A stretch of 64,000 nucleotides of DNA from Stereum hirsutum FP-91666 SS1. Taxonomy: Eukaryota; Basidiomycota; Agaricomycetes; Russulales; Stereaceae. Positions 23,890 to 36,649 of this stretch are shown one piece after another. The first letter of the stretch is position 1. Every line of letters begins with the position of its first letter. The translations under genes and the position numbers were made by a program. A model generated the notes under the pieces. It had not been told where the DNA came from, did no database searches, and worked only from the letters and a program-made list of their open reading frames with translations. The stretch is from the NCBI RefSeq assembly GCF_000264905.1, contig NW_006763141.1, positions 424,961-488,960 of the forward strand. Reading direction: 5' to 3'.

Positions 23890-26800
23890 ATGCCACCAGC
23901 AGGGCCCAGCCGTGAAGGCGCGTTCAAGAAGGATGAGTACGTCGTGATCAGGAAGGCAACGATCAAATGGGGCCGTCAGGGCTCTAAGCACGTACCTGTG
24001 CTCAGTGACTTGAGGACACAATTACATCCGTCGATGCGCGCCGCTAGGATCTTGGGGGACGAGACTTACAAGATCGTTGTCGTCTCTTTCAAGATTCGCA
24101 ATAACAAGGATTCCTACCGCGATGGGGATGTTCGGTCTCGAGACATTCCGAAGATCATGGAGCATGTCGTGCACGAAGGTATACAACAAGATGGCCACAG
24201 GTGTGTAGTATTATACCGATCTTTTGGTTTTAAGGCGCTGCACGCCGGCACAGATAATCTGGACGCCATACATTTCTTTCGAGCTGAATGAGTCATCTTC
24301 AGTCACCTTCAGTCACACTGAGGTGCCATAATAGACTTAATGGGTCATGGTGCCGCAACTATCCATCAGGGGCATTGCCCTCCTTGTCGGTCACAGCGGG
24401 GCGCTCGTGGTCTTTGTCGCTCGTCTTTGCCATACTGACGAAATTGGCGCACTCGACAGGTATACCTTCTTAGGCTACACCGAATCTCAACTAAAAGCCA
24501 CTCAGTTCATGATGTTCGAAGGCGACAAAGCAGCTACCCAAAAGCTCTTGCGTACGTTTGGAAAGCTGGACGCTGTCTACCAGAAGTCAGGGTATGGGAA
24601 GTATGCCGCGCGACTTGGCCTGTCTTTTTCCTCCACGGCAGTCGGACTGGATGTATGGTCATGTCTTCTCCGTGGCTAGCATTTCTTAAATTGAAAGCTC
24701 ACTGCCGTTCATCGTAGGCCCCTCACAGCCGTGTCACCGAGATACCTGACCTTGTAGCCCGAGACGGTACTCTCATGTCTGATGGTTGCGGTGTTATTCG
24801 AGATTCCGTTTTGGCCATTATATGTGCTAACAGAGGCATTCGACGGGACACGCACTGTAAGTTCATTTTCCAATCCTCAGACTTCACAGGATGCTCATAA
24901 AATAATTCTCCTGCTAGGTATCCAGATTCGTTGGAACGGTCACAAAGGCATGCTCGTTGGCTACCCCGACGCCTTCTGTACAGATGTGCTTCATATGGGC
25001 GAGAATTGGATCGCAGTCCGTCCTTCGATGAAGAAATATGACGGCCGACTGACCTCGCTAGAGATCAACGCTGTATCGCACCCTGCGGGTTCGGCCAGGC
25101 TCAACAAAATGTACATTCTGTTGCTCCTGACAGCAGGGATCCCTGCCGCAGTGCGTATCATTCTGCTGTATTCTATTATCAATGCCGACTCTGACTCATT
25201 GGCCGCTCAGACGATCCACGAGCTACTCAACGAGCAATTGGAGAAGCTCGATTTGTTCATGACCGATCGTGATAAGGCCATTGAGATTTTGGAAGGCACG
25301 GACTCTGCGCAGCTCGACGCGGACGGCGAGGGCTTCAATCAAGAATGTAAGCCGCCTCACCTTCTACTGCGTCATCATTTCTGACAGTTCTGTTTACAGT
25401 ATTCGAGGGGCTTCTGGCTTCGCATGATCTCAGCGAGCCGTACGTCAAATGGTTGATGCTGAAGTATCAAAAATTACGGTACAGGAGGCTGAGAGAAAAG
25501 ATCTGCATCGATGTTAAGGTATCGCATAACTTTCATCACACTTGAATATTTACATGGTATGTGCTAATCAGCTTATGTCCAATGTAAGTTATCTTGGTTG
25601 CTGTTTGGAATTGTGGACGAATCTCGGACGCTCAAGCCAGATGAAGTCTACATACATATGCCCCATCGAGATGGCGTTATCATCGGTTGGGTCGTAGTCT
25701 GCAGGTGAGCGATGCTTCCCTCACGACGGAAATGCGAGTACGAACTGACGGAATGGCGATGCGGCAAAGGACTCCTGCTTACGCTCCTGGAGGTACGTGT
25801 GCGTTCATTTCTGCACATCGGGGCATTCATGATTGTCTCCGTTTTCTAGACATGAGAGTGTTCAAGGCGGTCAGCAAGCCTGAGTTGCTGCATCATACGA
25901 ATTGCATCGGTATGCACCGTCGTTCGTGCGTTGTTGGTCAGTCCACCTGAAGAACCTTGCCTATCTCAGTGTTCTCCGGACATGAGAGCTGTCCACGCTC
26001 TGTCACAGACATGATCAGCGGCGGGTAAGGGTTCCGACTTATCTACTCTACTTCTTGCCCGGTGTCATCGCTCATATTGTTGTTCTTTTTTTGCCAGTGA
26101 TCTCGATGGCGATAAGTTCTGGGTTTGCTCTGACCCTCGCCTGGTCCCCAAACGATCAAACATATTCCCGCCTTCCCAGCGTGCTTCTCCGGCTGCGGCT
26201 GTATCCTCTCGAAAAAACAGCCTCAAAGACATGCCTCAGGCCTCCATTGATACCTTCGTCATTCAACATGGGACATCGCTGCTAGGCCAGATCAGCAGGA
26301 AATGGACGGCGCACACGGCCAACCATCCAGACCTTGCTGCATCTGAAGAGTCAAGGAAGCTCGCATCGTGCTTTGAGGCTGCCGTCGTGAGCACATTTTG
26401 TGACGTCGGATTTCGGAGGAACCGGACTGACCCAAGTGTAGGATCTAACGAAGACGGGCGAAAACCAGCAACAGATCCAGGAAGACGTGAATAACATCAA
26501 GACTTTGCATGACCCGGTCGACATTTCAGAGGCACGCCCGAAAAATCCCCTTCAAGCTCTGGTGTCTGATATCCCTGATTCGACATTGGGAGAAATGGAG
26601 CACTGGAGGCCCGACCCAGCGCTAATACTGGAAGATACCAATCCTCAGAGATATCGAGAACATCTTAAGGAGGGCGAGAAGGTTATGCCAAAGTACAATG
26701 GCGAGTTATCGGCTGCGATCAAGCTTGATGACCAGGAGGATGCAAACACCGGTGAGTGTCTGTGCCGCCGCAGTGATTCAATGTTACCTGGATTTGCTCT

Positions 26801-28334
26801 CGAGGAGCTGACCTCAAAAAACCTCAGATTTAGACGATGACTCAACCCCTGAACCGTCGTCCCCGAGCTCGAGTCAGCGATCAAAGTCTGAGCCGAAAAG
26901 GTCAGAGTTGGTGAAGCAATCCTATATCGATAAGTACTTTAGTGGTAAGTGTCCTGCCCTTTGCTATGAGCTTTGAAAATGAAATAATCCTGCGCGCTTT
27001 GTCTAGGTCGCACTCCTGCCGAACATGCAGACGAACGGCTTCGAGCGTCCGCATGGTATGCAGTGGGCTACAAGCACAAGAAGAAAGGCTTCGCCTGGTT
27101 GGGAGCACGCCAGCTAAACGCGATCAAAGCTGGTCAGTACTATCCCGATCTATGCAGTCCACTTCGATGATGCTAAATTATATCTGCTGATCATGCAGAG
27201 GCCAATTATGGCGGGAAAATACCACTCGTAGTCGGTAGACGCGCCACGCCACTGAGTCAAACATCTTCGGACTTTTCGTCTTCATCGACACTAGTCGCTC
27301 CACTGGATGCTACCTCGACCCAACGCTCGACATTCTCGACACCCTCCTCTTCACAGAACTCGATAGACGCGGACGTGGATTCTGAGCCTTCGCCTTCACC
27401 TTCACCTTCACCGTCACCCCCAACTCGTCCAATGACGCGCTCACGAGCGATCCGTCCTCCGCCTCTCCCGCGTCCAATCTCCCAATCCTCGTCTTCTACC
27501 AATGTTGCCTCAGACCCGAACCCAGACCCGCCCACAGATTCCGACTCCGATTCTTCGAGTGGCGACACTGACTTTTACTCCTACCACTCTCAATCTACGG
27601 TTGCCGACGACGAAGTTCTTCCCATCCTCCCAAAATCCGAAGACGACCTCCCCGGTTCAAGTCAAGGCTTGGATTTCAGTCTTCGGACAGCGGAGCTCCC
27701 CCGCCACCCTGTCGCCACCGAAGTTCCCCCTTGTCGCTCGGGCCACTCAATAGGCTCTCACGAATGGCGCGTTATGCAAGGAGCGACTCGGAGTTGGAGG
27801 AGGTATACGTGCAAGAAGTGTGCGTGTATCGTGAAGGAGACTAAGTCGAAAGCAAGCGGATTGTGGGATCCGGCTGGGTCGTCGTTCGATACGGGAGCAG
27901 TACCCGTGCAAATGACTGTTCGACGGGCTGAGAGCCCACCTACTGGTCCAGTGACTCGAGCTGGAGGTACGAGGGGTAGGCCAAGAACGAGGGCTCAGGA
28001 TGTGATGAGTCCTTCAAGCGGCACAGTTACGGTCGTCCAATCCACTCAACCTCGTGGTCGCGGTCAAGCTCTTAGGGGGGACGCATCCTCCGCTACGCTT
28101 GCTACATCAGAGCCCCTCTCTGTGGTCCTCGTTGTCGACCAGCCGAAACCATCCTTACCTGTCGCCACACCCAACCTTGACACTTGCCAGGGTAAACCCG
28201 GGGTGCAACACAAGTGGAAGTCTGGTGGTGCGAACGGCTTCTCGAGGAAGTATGTATGTGAGATGTGTCAGATGAAGGTGGAGGAGAAGAAGAAAGATGG
28301 CAGGTGGATCAGTTTTGATGTGATCAGGCGTTAG
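23890..28334 (+). CDS. RNAi-type RNA-dependent RNA polymerase with missing N-terminal half and cysteine-motif tail
   Basis: Cellular RdRP of the QDE-1/Rdp1/RDR family, which makes dsRNA in silencing. Fifteen exons join in phase to 1120 residues: 23890-24200, 24460-24652, 24718-24856, 24918-25150, 25211-25346, 25400-25518, 25589-25704, 25770-25792, 25850-25909, 25970-26024, 26098-26386, 26442-26751, 26828-26944, 27007-27132 and 27199-28334. Landmarks in order: EYVVIRKATI, YTFLGYTESQL, GKYAARLGLSFSST, MSDGCGVI, IQIRWNGHKGMLVG, LFGIVDESRTL, TPAYAPGDMRVF and the catalytic SGGDLDGDKFW (Asp triad near 463-467). In known members this loop lies roughly 400 residues further in, so the N-terminal region is absent. 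After the usual end (WYAVGYKH ... LNAIK) the last exon adds about 378 residues, Ser/Pro-rich, with two C...HxW...RxYxCxxC motifs (about 921-950 and 1072-1103). The core is complete; activity without the N-terminus is uncertain. Confidence 0.9.
27732..28275 (+). other. Duplicated Cys/His motif in the RdRP tail
   Basis: Two related segments lie in the last exon. The first, at 27732-27825, reads CRSGH, then HEW, then RRYTCKKC. The second, at 28185-28275, reads CQGKPG, then HKW, then RKYVCEMC. Both share a Cys near the start, H-x-W, an aromatic-basic R-x-Y and a C-x-x-C pair, each followed by a short Lys/Glu-rich stretch. The pattern suggests a small zinc-binding unit present twice. I do not recognise a named family. 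Confidence 0.6.
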
Positions 28335-29647
28335 GCTGCTTACAATGCCAACATTTTCTCTTCGAGTCGTGCGTGTACGATCTGCCATGCCGCCATGTTT
28401 CTATCCCTTTCCTCGGTTCTATTCTCATTTCTACTCTCGGTTTTCTTTTCTGTCCTGCGGTTTATCGTCTCTTCTGGATTGTATTATGCTATGTGAGTTT
28501 CCTGCCGAATGCCCCGAGGTTCGATACCGGGAGCTGACGCTCTACTATACCGTCCCCTTTTCACACTTTTTCTTCATCGCGCTACCTCATTTATGCTTCA
28601 CCCCTGCCTTCCACACCACTCGCGTCTCTATTTCCTGGATCATCGTCACCCCATGCTCCCGTTCCATGTTCACCCGCCTTTTTCAATTCATCGCCTGTCA
28701 ATGATTCTGCCTACCTCGCCACATGCACCCTCTGTCTTTTATCCTCTATCAGTTTCACTGGTTGTTACTTCACATGCGACACCCTACTTCGTACCTCCCA
28801 ACACCGCGCTCTCCTCTCACCTCCTCGCACCCCGCCTTACCTCACCTCTACCTTGTACCGACTTTACCTGCTTCATCTTACCCCTTGCCCCTCTTCACCT
28901 TTACATCCTCTTCTTCGTGACTTCGGCTTTTTGATTTTCAGATTGCTGAATTTGAGTCACGGCCATTTTCGTTTTGAGTGTTCACAACGACTATCGCTTG
29001 CTTCACCCGATACGTATACCTACGCTTCCAGAAATGGCAATGTCATTCGAGGATCTCGTTCTTATACCTTAGGCATCAGGCCGGTTGGAATCGAGCCGCC
29101 CCATTGGTCACATAGGCTCTTTCGATTGCAAGTTCTTCCCTTTGGGGTCGCGAAATTGCCTTGAAGTTTGAAGCCTTGACTTCAAACTACCTTATCTAGA
29201 GTTTCGAGGTCTCTGGGCCAATCCTGCGCCCTGTCGCGCACTCGCAGACTCATCCCTCGACGAAGAACAATATCAAGAGGGTCTCTGCTATTGATTTCAG
29301 CCACAGTCTCAAAATGAAAGGAATTCGTAAGGATCAGACTCAAGGACGTAGATGAAGTTGGAGTTGGAGTTGACAACGGCGACTAGTAACAGTACGAGCC
29401 GAAAAAACGAAACCTGTGATCTGAGGCGATGAGGATGAAAAGGAGAGGGGGAGGAGACGGAGTGAAAAGCGGTGAGGACGGAATGGATACAAACATACAT
29501 TAAGTAAAATGAATATATGTGCGAAAGCGAGCGGGTGGTGTACACTGGCAGCGGAGTTCGGTGGTCATGAGGGGTCGTACGTGAATGACGGACGGGATGG
29601 GATGGGAAGGAAGGAAGAACAGAGACTGAGCGAACAGTTCTCCCAGT
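28335..29647. other. Convergent spacer between RdRP and E2 genes
   Basis: A 1.3-kb stretch between two convergent genes. It is pyrimidine-rich at 28370-28920. I see no gene; a GGTTCGATACC motif near 28519 resembles a tRNA B box but lacks a D arm and stem pairing. Confidence 0.4.
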
Positions 29648-30998
29648 CTAGTCAAAAGCCTCCTCTGCACTCCTGCGCACCAAGCGTCGGACCTTCTTCT
29701 TGTAGCCTAAACAAACATCAAACAATGAACGACAATGTGAGTATTACGAGGGAGAGGTGGTGGGGAGGAAGGAGAAGGGAAGTTGTACGTACCGGCAGGG
29801 TCCGTTCTGACCTCCTTCGCCGCGTCGACGTTCGCGGGACTGTCGAGGTTGGGCGTGTCCGATGACAGGAGGGAGATCACGCTTAGTAGCTATTTTTCGC
29901 AGTTGTGAGTCGTAGTATAGGGGCGGTGGGAGATGAAGTGGGTCACGCGATCGATTGACGATATAGAGTGGCGTAGGAGGGAAAGGGATAACAGAGAGCT
30001 CGGTCAGTTCAGAATTGAGAGAAAAGGTAGGAGAGTAATTTTGAAACAGTGTCGGATGATGGAAGAGGGAAGAGGGAGGAAATATGGGCATGTTGTCGTT
30101 TGGGGATGTCCGTCTAAAACGTGTGGAAGGTGACGGAAGGCTATGGAAGGATGCGAACGGCGCGAAGGAAATGCGATTGTCAAGCTTTACTCACGATGGA
30201 CTCGATAGAGTGCACTGGCATCCATCGTTCGCCTGCGTCTTCGTATCCGTACTGATCGTCGCCAGGCGCATGCTGCAAACCCAGACGGGACGTGAGCACA
30301 TCCCACGGCTTCTCCGAAAGAATGCAAAAAGCAAGGATGAGGCAACTCACGAGAATGGAGATACAGACAGTACCATCCGCGTAAACTGTACATAACACCA
30401 TCAGAGGTGATCCAAAGCATACGGGTAGAAGAAAGTAAGGGAGACGGAACGTACTGTTCGGATGCCACATCGGGGTGATAAAGCGCATCTTCGGCGGGAG
30501 CAATGGGAACTCAGAAGGGAAGGATAACCGTGCCTTGAAGAACCCTCCCTCACTATACGACAGAGCCATCCAAACAAGAACATAATCGTGAGCAAAGAAT
30601 ATATGTGCTGTAAATTGCGTTCACGCACTACATGGTGTCTGGTGGGCTGTTCGATCGCCATCGAACGAAGGTGTGATCAGTACTTGCGGATGGTGTGATG
30701 AGGAATAATTCAAGCACGTACCCAATGATGAGGACCTCCCATTCCAGTAAGTTGTCATCATCGACGAGTCCTATAAATGCAATAATAAATTGACTGTTTC
30801 GAATACCTCCTAGTGCAGTTCACGCAGAGATAGATCGTTCGTGCGTCTTCTGCTTGGGGTAGCATCATCAAGATATTGGAACGAGTGCATACCAGCAGAG
30901 AAACCCTCGACAGGATGCTTCGTGAGCTCAGTCAGTTGTCGGCGAAGGAGAAGGGTGTTCGACGGTGTGGACGTCCCCGGGGTACCTGGCTTAGACAT
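29648..30998 (-). CDS. UBC7: Ubiquitin-conjugating enzyme E2, Ubc7/UBE2G type
   Basis: E2 enzyme that in known fungi works with ER-membrane E3 ligases in ER-associated degradation. Eight exons on the minus strand join in phase: 30998-30893, 30770-30722, 30646-30629, 30552-30455, 30385-30351, 30272-30195, 29889-29793 and 29706-29648, giving 179 residues. Landmarks: LLRRQLTELTKHPVEGFSAG, LLEWEVLIIGPPDTMYEGGF, PPKMRFITPMWHPN and the active-site cysteine in GTVCISIL (about residue 98). The acidic-loop insertion DDQYGYEDAGERW right after the active site distinguishes the Ubc7/G group from other E2s. The C-terminus is KKKVRRLVRRSAEEAFD. It starts 583 bp from the divergent EMC1 gene, which also serves the ER. 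No membrane segment, as expected. Confidence 0.93.
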
Positions 30999-31581
30999 GA
31001 TATTCTCCGTTCTCTACAAGTTCCTAATAGCAAGGTCAAATATCTGCTACAAAATAGCTGAGGTGCAAGGGGTCAAGCAGATGCTGAGGACGTTAAGAGC
31101 GAGCTGGGGGATGGTGGTGGCAAGCAGACAAGGGGTGCTCGGTCCTTCGTCCGCATGTTATAGTGATGATTATGTCAGCTGTAGTGATCGGGCTACAAAG
31201 TAACAAGCACTGCTACAAACGGTTTCAAGCTTTCGTCACTTCCCGCACTTAGCCTGGCTCTGGTTTGTTGTCTTCGAGAACGTGCTCATAAACGACAGTA
31301 CGTCGCCTTTCATTGTTCTTGTTGTCTTCGAATGACTAAGAAGTTATGTTGTGTAAAGACCTTGGGTTTGACAACAATCCCTTCGCGTTCGGCGCTGTGG
31401 TTGTCCAAACACGTCACCCCCACAATCAATCGTGCAAGAAGGCCCCTTGCACCGTTGCAATCGGTGTTTTGGCATAGCTACGGAACTTAAACCGTTGTTA
31501 TATTATAGTTACCGACCCTTCAGCGCATAGTCGCCCATCGACAGAAAGGACGCGTCTTATACCGTCCGACAAAGTCCAAGG
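30999..31581. promoter_or_regulatory. Shared divergent promoter region of UBC7-like and EMC1 genes
   Basis: The two genes start 583 bp apart on opposite strands, so this spacer holds both promoters. I see no perfect TATA box. Repeated CGTTG/ACGTT-like motifs occur, but I cannot assign a factor. Confidence 0.55.
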
Positions 31582-34500
31582 ATGCGTTGGACCAGCTCAT
31601 CTCTCGTGACAGGCCTTGCCTTCTTGGCCTCTGCCAATGCACTTCTTGAATCACAAGCCGGCGTAATAGACTGGAACAAAGCCCAGCTTGGGGTCCCATT
31701 TACGCGCTCAATTGCCACGGCACCATCATTACATGCACCACCACGAAAGTCAAGGTTGAAAACGAAGGCACCTCCAGGAGAAGGGATGTTAATCAGTGGG
31801 ACACATAGTAACGTGTTGGGTGCGGTGCATGCGAATAATGGATCAGTTGGTAGGTACGCAGTTGTTTTGTACAATGCTCGAACGATTGTTGACAGTCGCA
31901 CTGTGGCCCAAACGAACAGCATGGAGGTGGATATACGAACCAGAAGATCCTATCATTGGCTATCACAAACATGACGATGGTATGTATCTTCATCCTCCAC
32001 TTCTTGTGGGTCCGATGCGGCTCAGTTCATTCCACTGATCGCTTTCCTCGTCGTAGTTGTTGCGTCACTATCGGGACCAGGTGGCGCCACACTTCGGACA
32101 TTCGACTATACTTCAGGGGCCCTCATCGTAGAACGGCGTCTGCATAAACCGGAGTCCGCCCGTCTACTTGAACCAGACCACACCGGTGCTTCCATCGCCT
32201 TCGTTTCCTCTTCGGCCTCAGAGTCGATCGACCTCATTGTCTTGACGGAAGGCCACGTCGTACGGAAGTTAGATAGTACGGGTAAAGAATTGTGGAAATG
32301 GATTTCACCGGATCAGACGTACGTCCTTCCATTGTTAAGATTGTCGTTGTCATGAGGCTAAGTCTAGAACCAACAGGTCTCAGGTCATCTACTCAAAGAT
32401 CATCGCCACACCCACAACGGCCTACATTGTCGGCCTCTCTAAATCTTTCGCCTCATACACTCTTCACGTAACATCTCTGTCCACCTCCTCAGGCGCGGAA
32501 CTGGCCTCGGCAAATATCCCGTCCAGCATCACCGACGGTCCTTCATCCCTTCTCTCCCTGTACCCAACCACGTCCGCCCCTCAAATTGTCTGGCTCGAAT
32601 CCGGCACCATCAAATCCGTTGCACTCACACAAAAGCTTGACTCGAAGCCTACAGCCATCAAAGCCGCGTCATATGAGCAGGTACTGGATGTAGGATTGGC
32701 GGAGCAGGGGTATTTTGTGGCTTTGAAGGCGGGAGATGGGACAGCAAGGATTGTGAAATTGACCGAAGAGAAGGAAGGGTTGAAGGTTGTTTGGGAATTT
32801 GCTGACTCGGTTCGTCTGAGTCGTATCTTGGAAGTGCTTGCATGGCTATTGACTTGGATGGAATCCAGGCCAGGTCGGCTGTGAATGCGGAGTCGATGTA
32901 TGTGGGTGGATTGGACGGCGAGGGCATGCCGTATATTGGGAGGGTGTTTTGGTCGCATGCTTTGAAAGTAAGTCTCCTGCTCTATTCTTTCCCATAGACT
33001 TCTGGACGTGGTGCTGATTTCATTCAATATGTTTGTTTTCACTTATAGAAAGGCTCCGCACATGTGTACGCGCCACATCTCGCAGACGGAAAAGGTCTCG
33101 TCTCAGGCTTCACCTTCGCCTTCGACACCAACACGCATGGTATCCTAACTCATGTACGCGTGATCTATCTCATCTCCTCGTCAATCTTACTTAGCGATCA
33201 ATGTCGACGTGCAGGCGGCCCTGCAAGTCCCCTACCCACAAGCTTACGACCTCGTCCCCTACCTCTCTCTCACTACTTCAACTGGCGCGATTCAACTCTG
33301 GCAAGGCGATCGTCTCCTCTGGACGCGCGAAGAGTCACTCGCACATATCGCCGTAGCTGAGATGGTCGAACTTCCGGAGGCTCGCGATATTCTCAGTAGT
33401 TCTGGTGACCACAGGACGGAATCTTTCATCGAGAGGGTGCAACGCCAGATCGTCGACGCCAAGGACCTACCTGCTTACCTCGTACACTTCATCAAGCGCT
33501 TTGCTACGGGGTCTTATGCATCCGCTTTGACCGCTCCTACTCCTGCGCTTACCGGTACCGTCAATCCCACGAACGAGACTGCAGCTATCGTTGAGCTTGC
33601 TCGTGATGAGTTCGGGTTCCGCAAGATTATAGTCGCGGCTACTGAGTACGGAAAGGTGTATGGTTTGGACTCGAGTAATGGGGAGATTGTATGGAGTAGG
33701 GTGTTTGCGTTGGGTTGGGCGGTGGAGGTGGGTGCAAAGATCGTGCCTGTGAAGGTTTTCGTGGTGAGAGCCGTGGGGGATATTGATGACGAGGGAAAGA
33801 CGGCTGGACCTGAGGTCGTTGTCGTGGCGCAGAGGATTGCTGATAATGGTCTGGTGGATACGGTGCTGTTCCATGTCAACGCACTTACAGGCGAGAATGT
33901 GAGGGAAGAGGAGAAAAAGGGAGCATTACTGCAGGGTTTCGACATCATTCAGGGCCCTATCGTCGACGCCTACTTGCTTCCAACTGACGAGGCGAAAGTT
34001 GTCGTACTCCTCGACGAGTTCCTCCAGGTATGTTGGTCGGTTTTGCTCACTCTTGCTGGTCTAAATTTTAAGCCTATCTGCCGTCATCTTAGGTCTACCT
34101 CTACCCCGAAACCGACATCACGAAATCCCTCTTCGCATCCCTCTCCCCAAGCCTCCACTTCCCACTCCGGACAGGCCGCCCAGGAGCCCGCCAACTCACA
34201 GGCCACTCGATCGCTCCTGACTCTGGCCTCTCCCGCCACACCGCCAGTGGCCCAACATGGCAGACCTCACTCCCTCCCGCACACGACATCATCGAAATCG
34301 TCAGAAAACCTACGGGTCCAGTGGCCAGCCTCGGAAAAGTACTGGGTAACCGTACCACGCTATACAAATACCTCACCCCGACGCTGTTCGCTGTGATCTC
34401 TGGAGGAGCGGAGGACTGCGCCATCAGTGTGTTGGATGGGGCGAAAGGGAGTTTGGTGTATAGTGTCATGTTTCCAGGTGGGGGAGGGTGTGAGGATGTG

Positions 34501-35365
34501 AAGGCAAGCTTTGTGGAGAATTGGTTGGTGTATGTGTTTTGGGATGGGGAGAGTAAAGGGGTTGGGGAGGCAAAGGGGTATAGGATGGTTTCGGTGGAGT
34601 TGTATGAGGGCAAGGGGGCGGATGATAAGACACGGAGGTTAGTACTTTTACTACATACCTTCCCGCTCTACTGCAGGGAATGGTCACTGAAAATTTTTCC
34701 TCATTTAGTTCCGATATGTCGTCCTACTCGAACAAGAGCCTCGATGTTAGGGCGATCAGCCAGTCGTTCGTGTTCCCACATGGGGTCACGGCTCTGGCTA
34801 CGACTTCCACTAAGTTTGGTGTGACGACGAAGGATCTCATCGGTACGCATCTCTTGACCATCTCACTTTCGTCTTTATGAACGCGTCCTGACCTCATTGT
34901 TTCAGTTGCGAACGAGAAGCACCAGATCCAGTCCTTCCCGAGAAGACTGCTAGATCCCCGTCGACCAAAACAAAAGCCCACGGCAGAAGAGCAAGAAGAG
35001 ATGCTTTTCCAGTATGATCCCCTCATCCCAGACGACCCCCGTCGCGTTCTCTCACACACTTACGAGGTCAGTTTTATCTCTGTCCGTCCTCTATAGATAT
35101 GCATTTGCTGACTGCTATTCTTCAGGTTGCAAATGTCCGCCAAGTACTGACCTCCCCCGCTCTCCTCGAATCCACCTCCCTCGTCTTCGCCTACGGTCTT
35201 GACCTCTTCTTTACACGCGTCACGCCCTCAGGAACGTTCGATATCCTGAGTGAGAACTTCAATAAGGTACAATTGGTGTTGACGATTACTGGATTGGCTG
35301 TGGCAATTATTGTGACGAAGCCGATGGTGGAGAGGAAGAGGTTGAGGGAGAGATGGTACCAGTGA
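31582..35365 (+). CDS. EMC1: ER membrane protein complex subunit 1
   Basis: Large lumenal subunit of the EMC, which inserts tail-anchored and multi-pass proteins into the ER membrane. Multi-exon gene of roughly 1,000 residues. It opens with a signal peptide (SSLVTGLAFLASANALLE) and the family's N-terminal strand (GVIDWNKAQLGVP, compare VGVxDWHK in the family). Beta-propeller repeats follow, such as TAWRWIYEPEDPIIGY, GKELWKWISPDQ and LDSSNGEIVWSRVF. The C-terminal conserved domain (DUF1620) has DPLIPDDPRRVLSHTYEV, SPALLESTSLVFAYGLDLFF and TRVTPSGTFDILSENFNK. A single membrane helix (LVLTITGLAVAIIV) then precedes a basic tail ending RERWYQ. Junctions checked at several introns (for example the donor after NGSV and the acceptor before ALWPK) keep the frame, and no premature stop was found. 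Confidence 0.93.
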
Positions 35366-35689
35366 GGTGAACGTTTCGTGAGGAATACTGAGTGGATATT
35401 TATGCTTTGTAAAGGATAAGATGATGGATACATAGATGTGGACAATAAAACCGACTGGGGGGTGTCTGCTTTGTCTGCGAAACGGGCACGCGGCGTATGC
35501 CGTGTCGGAGCATGAATTCGTATTACAATCAATTTCATCTCTCTCCGCCACCACATCATCCAGGCCACACTTCTCCACAGCGACGAAAAAAACGGTCGGA
35601 GGATAGGTAAATACGTTTGATCTTGCGTAAGGAGGGTATATATAAAATCTTTTATATACTCCAGACCTCTGCCATTGTCTCTATCCTAG
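35366..35689. promoter_or_regulatory. Spacer with TATA box before the RG-rich gene
   Basis: TATATATAAAA occurs at 35637-35647, 43 bp before the ATG at 35690. The preceding part is the 3' region of EMC1. Confidence 0.55.
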
Positions 35690-36649
35690 ATGGAACCGAG
35701 TTCTTCGAGCGCCACAGCTGCAGATGGTCCAAGTCCTTCTAGAGGCAGAGGACGAGGGCGAGGACGAGGAAAGTCTCGAGGTGGACTCGGAAAGTATCTT
35801 CGTGCTCGTGGTCGCGGTCGCGGTGGAGGTCGTCCAGCTGAATTTCGAGAACGACTGCTCCTGGATGGAGAACGTACAGAAGAACTGGATGAAGAGGAAG
35901 CTCAGGAATTACAGCAGAGATACTCCAGGCGCCAACTTGGCACGAATGCCGACAGGTACGTCGAGGATGAGCCTGAACTAGACTCGGATGGTAAGCCCTT
36001 GCTATTGAAAAGCCATGTGATACGGCGTTAACGGGATGTGATAATCACAGGAGAGCCTATACTTGAGCCCGAGGTTGACTTGTCGAAGTTCTTGGAGAGG
36101 CAACGTCTGGATGATGGTGCTGGGCCAACACTGAAGCCTCCAGAAAACCAAGTTGATGAAGATGACGTGGACCATACCTTGGCACATATCTCTGGTAAAG
36201 GCATGTCAGAACCGCCCAGCCACAAGGGCAAGGTGCAACAAATCGAATGGGACCCAGAACTCGAGGCGATGAGCCAGGAGAAAGCCGCGGCGGAAGCAAG
36301 CAGAGGTGAGTCCGGAGAACAAAATATTTTCCGACTTTTGGGACTGATATTTAATGGTCCCACAGATCTGAAGACACGGTTCAGGGCAAAAGCTGCTTCG
36401 CCACAGAGAGGCAGACCGAACACTCGCGGGGCAGCGACACGAAAACAAGGTATAGTCCCTCCTTTTCTGGATTCCTTCCAGTCGTCCACTCTAATTGTTG
36501 GATATCTTTACGCCAAATCGCTAACTGCATGGTGACATGCTCTAGACAGGTCTTATGTACAAGCACCACCGCTCCCGCTCGAAGCTAAAGAGCCACCCAA
36601 GGCTCCGAAGGCTCAGATGGAGGACTTTTTGGATGATTTACTTGGATAA
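35690..36649 (+). CDS. RG-rich acidic-tailed protein, unrecognised
   Basis: Four exons join in phase: 35690-35990, 36051-36305, 36366-36449 and 36546-36649, giving 247 residues. The N-terminus is an Arg-Gly repeat (SRGRGRGRGRGKSRGGLGKY), typical of RNA-binding or methylated RGG regions. The middle has conserved-looking acidic blocks (DRYVEDEPELDSDG, EPEVDLSKFLERQRL, KVQQIEWDPELEAM). A basic patch (DLKTRFRAKA) follows, and the chain ends DFLDDLLG, a pattern that often marks a terminal binding peptide. I do not recognise a characterised family. RNA or ribosome-related function would be a guess from composition only. The reading frame is clean and all four junctions have standard signals. Confidence 0.75.

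Noticed and set aside
28505..28545. tRNA-like B box (GGTTCGATACC)
   Set aside because: No A box, anticodon arm or acceptor-stem pairing around it.
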